A DNA stretch of 64,000 bases, taken from contig JACBWW010000028.1 of the NCBI GenBank assembly GCA_020086605.1, positions 10,963,987 to 11,027,986 on the forward strand. The letters run 5' to 3'. Under the pieces are notes generated by a model. That model was not told the origin of the DNA, searched no databases, and saw only the letters and a list, made by a program, of their open reading frames with translations. This DNA comes from Lanius collurio. Lineage: Eukaryota > Chordata > Aves > Passeriformes > Laniidae. Both the position numbers and the translations under genes were made by a program. This document shows, one piece after another, positions 62,104 through 64,000 of the stretch. The first letter of the stretch is position 1. Each line of letters begins with the position of its first letter.

Positions 62104-62150
62104 CTGAAGCAGACTTACAGATTCCTTTTCTGCATTATTTCCTCCACATA
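62104..62150 (-). CDS. Candidate internal exon, 47 nt
   Basis: On the minus strand it is bordered by tggacctag and by a good GTAAGC donor after CTTCAG. Read with two leading bases, it gives C-G-G-N-N-A-E-K-E-S-V-S-L-L-Q and ends in phase 0, so it joins in frame to the 42-nt exon at 51513-51554. The acceptor has a poor pyrimidine tract, so the left (5') border is doubtful. The start phase is satisfied only if the 31-nt candidate at 62294-62324 precedes it. Confidence 0.25.
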
Positions 62151-62293
62151 CTAGGTCCATTTTGCAGTTTTAGAAATACATTATCTGTATCATCTTTGCT
62201 ATCGAACAGAAATTTTTCTGTCAAGCCAAACACTGAAACTACCCACAATGTGTCTCATTCATGTTTAGTGCCTAGAAAAGAAGAATCGCTCAC

Positions 62294-62324
62294 CAAAGTA
62301 GTGGCTAGCCATATATTGGGTTGA
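62294..62324 (-). CDS. Candidate internal exon, 31 nt
   Basis: On the minus strand the borders are gtctgctgtacaag and a GTGAGC donor. In phase 0 it reads S-T-Q-Y-M-A-S-H-Y-F and leaves one base, which matches the phase needed by the 47-nt candidate that follows. The splice acceptor is weak. This is the least certain member of the chain. Confidence 0.18.
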
Positions 62325-62680
62325 CTTGTACAGCAGACACTAAGTTCGTAGCAATTCAGCTATCAGAGTTAGAGAAGTGGGACTTCCTGAAACATCAAGG
62401 ATTAATCTTTGATTCTGTATATTCTGCAGCCAGGAGAGACAAATGAGTGCAGCACTCTACGGGATCAGACTTCTCAGTCTATAAACAAAGGCTGTGGGTC
62501 TGAAGTAAAGGAAAATAATGCAAGTTGTTTATCTTGAACTGAATGGGCTTCAAGTACAAAAAGTTACTATTGCTTGCAGAGTATTTGTACTCTGAAACAA
62601 CATACAACTTTTTCCTCCATTTAACAAACTCCCTGAAAAAGATCTGGTCATTTGCTACACCCTGTCAGTTAAAAACTTAC

Positions 62681-62701
62681 GTCTGGTAAGTACACATGAT
62701 C
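62681..62701 (-). CDS. Candidate 21-nt micro-exon
   Basis: On the minus strand a long pyrimidine-rich tract (cctctcccttttctctgtccatctaattttattc...) ends in acttatag. Seven codons follow, reading D-H-V-Y-L-P-D, then a perfect GTAAGT donor. Both splice signals are strong. The tract is itself open and hydrophobic in another frame (I-I-L-S-M-V-I-L-S-L-F-S-V-H-L-I-L-F). A single larger exon with a transmembrane helix is therefore an alternative reading, but that version ends in phase 2 and does not join the next candidates in frame. Confidence 0.3.
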
Positions 62702-63153
62702 CTATAAGTTATGGTGAATAAAATTAGATGGACAGAGAAAAGGGAGAGGATTACCATGGACAGAATTATGTGATGGCTCTGTGCAGCACACAAGGGCACA
62801 GTGAATTTTTTGAGAACTTGCCTTGTAGTTAAAGTCAGTTCAAACACGTCCAATATTTTGCACATAAGGAAAGGTCAGTTGTAGGGTCTGACAAGCCCCT
62901 GTCCTGGCAGGAAGCCCTTGTTTAGATAAAGGAGACTGCACAATCTCCAGACATGGGGTCTGACAAACCCCTGCCCTGGCAGGAAGGCCTGGAGATGAGG
63001 AGGTCACACAATCCCCCTTTAGGCCCCTCCTTAGGAAAGACAGAGCCTTTTGGTTACGGCGAGAGAAGACAGACCCATGATCCTCTAGGAAACTGTATGT
63101 AAAATACCCTAATACCCATTGGTTTCTCACCCTTTCACACCCACCTCTGTACC

Positions 63154-63166
63154 CCCATAAAAGAGA
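63154..63166 (+). promoter_or_regulatory. LTR TATA box
   Basis: CCCATAAAAGAGA, about 275 bp inside the LTR, with the polyadenylation signal about 65-70 bp downstream. Confidence 0.7.
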
Positions 63167-63227
63167 CCCCTCTGCCCCGAGTCGGCAGAGGATCTGTCTC
63201 TGGTCACCCCTTCATGGAAGATGCAAG

Positions 63228-63233
63228 AATAAA
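63228..63233 (+). promoter_or_regulatory. LTR polyadenylation signal AATAAA
   Basis: Canonical hexamer in gcaagaataaagcgac, in the expected place downstream of the TATA box. Confidence 0.7.
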
Positions 63234-63518
63234 GCGACTTCTGTGGAACCACCAGAGAGTCCTCTCCTCTCTCTATCCGGGCCTGGCCAGGGGGGTTTGC
63301 CTTGCAGAGCAGAGCTGAAATCACTGCTGAATCACTAAGAGCTGATGGCTGCTGAGCCAGGCACCTCTGCAGGCACCCCCAGCTGATGGCTGAGAGAAGC
63401 CACGACCCCCTGGGAGACGGTTCCTCACGGGATCACCTCTCTGGGTCTGCTACGGCTTCTTGAGTCTGAGCCTCAGACCCCAACCAGCACCGGCTGGGCA
63501 ACCCCCAGCCTTATTACA

Positions 63519-64000
63519 TTAGTCAGTCTACACTCAAACAAGCAAATGTATTAAGAAATTATATTCACTCATCAAAAACTCCAGAGAAAGTAGGCATGGG
63601 AACAAAAACTTCATGTTTCACGAATTTGTAGGATATTGCTAAGAAGTTGTCAAGGAAAGGCAGCAGGATGAAACTATAACATAGTGTAACTTTGTTTCAC
63701 ACTTAGTTTCTACTCATTGTGGCTTCAAAAGAGAGCATGATTTTTCTCCAAGTTATGCACCGTACGGTTAAGGACACTTGGCATCAAGTCCCGGTTTCAT
63801 GATAGGCTTCCTGAGTGAACCTTAAGCCATTAAATATCTTCACAGTTTATTCCCTAATTAGGAGGATGATTACTATTTCCATAGTTTACACTATTTAAAT
63901 ACCATGAAGGTATTTTCATCGATGTAGAGTTATTACTTTGTTTGGTGTTGCCACAGAGCAGTGATTGATTGGCATCACCACTTTTGCTGTAAAAAAGACT
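63519..64000. other. AT-rich right end, possible exon only
   Basis: No confident gene. On the minus strand a strong acceptor (gtcttttttacag, 63987-64000) opens a frame discussed under findings. Otherwise nothing is recognised. Confidence 0.4.

Larger units (their letters stand above)
62880..63518 (+). mobile_element. Solo LTR with TATA and polyadenylation signals (plus orientation)
   Basis: It begins TGTAGGGTCTGACAAGCCCC and ends CCAGCCTTATTACA. The plus strand has CCCATAAAAGAGA (63154-63166) as TATA box and AATAAA at 63228-63233, about 65 bp downstream, which is a compact R region. The U3 part contains a duplicated segment (62883-62950 and 62957-63020). The hexamer GTCAGT occurs directly before the LTR (62874-62879) and again at 63522-63527, three bases after the TTACA end. 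This suggests a 6-bp target duplication with small change at the right border. I recognise the family from bird genomes. It looks little decayed. No internal ERV sequence flanks it. Confidence 0.87.

Overview
This window looks like a stretch of bird nuclear genome, most likely from a passerine. It is AT-rich with no bacterial gene organisation. Its recognisable repeats are chicken-repeat-1 (CR1) LINE fragments, with typical 3' tails made of ATTCTGTG-like units, and avian endogenous-retrovirus solo LTRs. No SINE-rich, mammal-like landscape is seen. The bird assignment rests on CR1 and LTR text that I recognise from avian genomes. The passerine refinement is inference.

Layout, left to right. 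0-2 kb is unassigned. 2.1-4.1 kb holds a CR1 3' fragment (+) abutting a solo LTR (-). 9.9-11.0 kb is a GC-rich solo LTR (-). 11.9-12.2 kb is a compact 353-bp solo LTR (-) with target-site duplications. 18.3-21.0 kb holds two CR1 copies in tandem (-), the second keeping part of the reverse transcriptase. 22.5-23.8 kb is a third LTR type (-). 24.7-25.3 kb is a solo LTR (+). 26.9-28.7 kb is a long LTR (-) with a 3 x 34 bp G-rich tandem repeat. 31.1-32.6 kb is an internally deleted CR1 (+). 40.8-42.0 kb is a solo LTR (-) with a perfect 5-bp target duplication. 48.2-49.4 kb is a CR1 (+) with reverse-transcriptase remnants. 53.6-56.9 kb is a composite cluster of one LTR fragment and four CR1 pieces in both orientations. 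62.9-63.5 kb is a solo LTR (+) with clear TATA and polyadenylation signals. The rest is AT-rich sequence with A-rich simple tracts and no gene that I can support.

The most interesting non-repeat signal is on the minus strand between about 62.7 and 45.4 kb. Up to six small candidate exons (21, 31, 47, 42, 75 and 252 nt), each with AG/GT borders, join in a consistent reading frame and end in a stop codon. A polyadenylation signal lies about 210 bp beyond the stop. Their conceptual product is hydrophilic and rich in tyrosine and acidic residues, like the cytoplasmic tail of a single-pass receptor. No transmembrane or extracellular exon is identified, so the gene would begin beyond the right edge. 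This is inference from splice-site and frame reading. The last three exons are the best supported, and I do not recognise the gene.

The long GC-rich open frames in the window (for example near 10.3-11.0, 27.9-28.7 and 41.0-41.7 kb) all lie inside LTRs. I treat them as stop-poor noncoding sequence. No ERV internal gene (gag, pol, env) was seen. All ERV traces are solo or broken LTRs.
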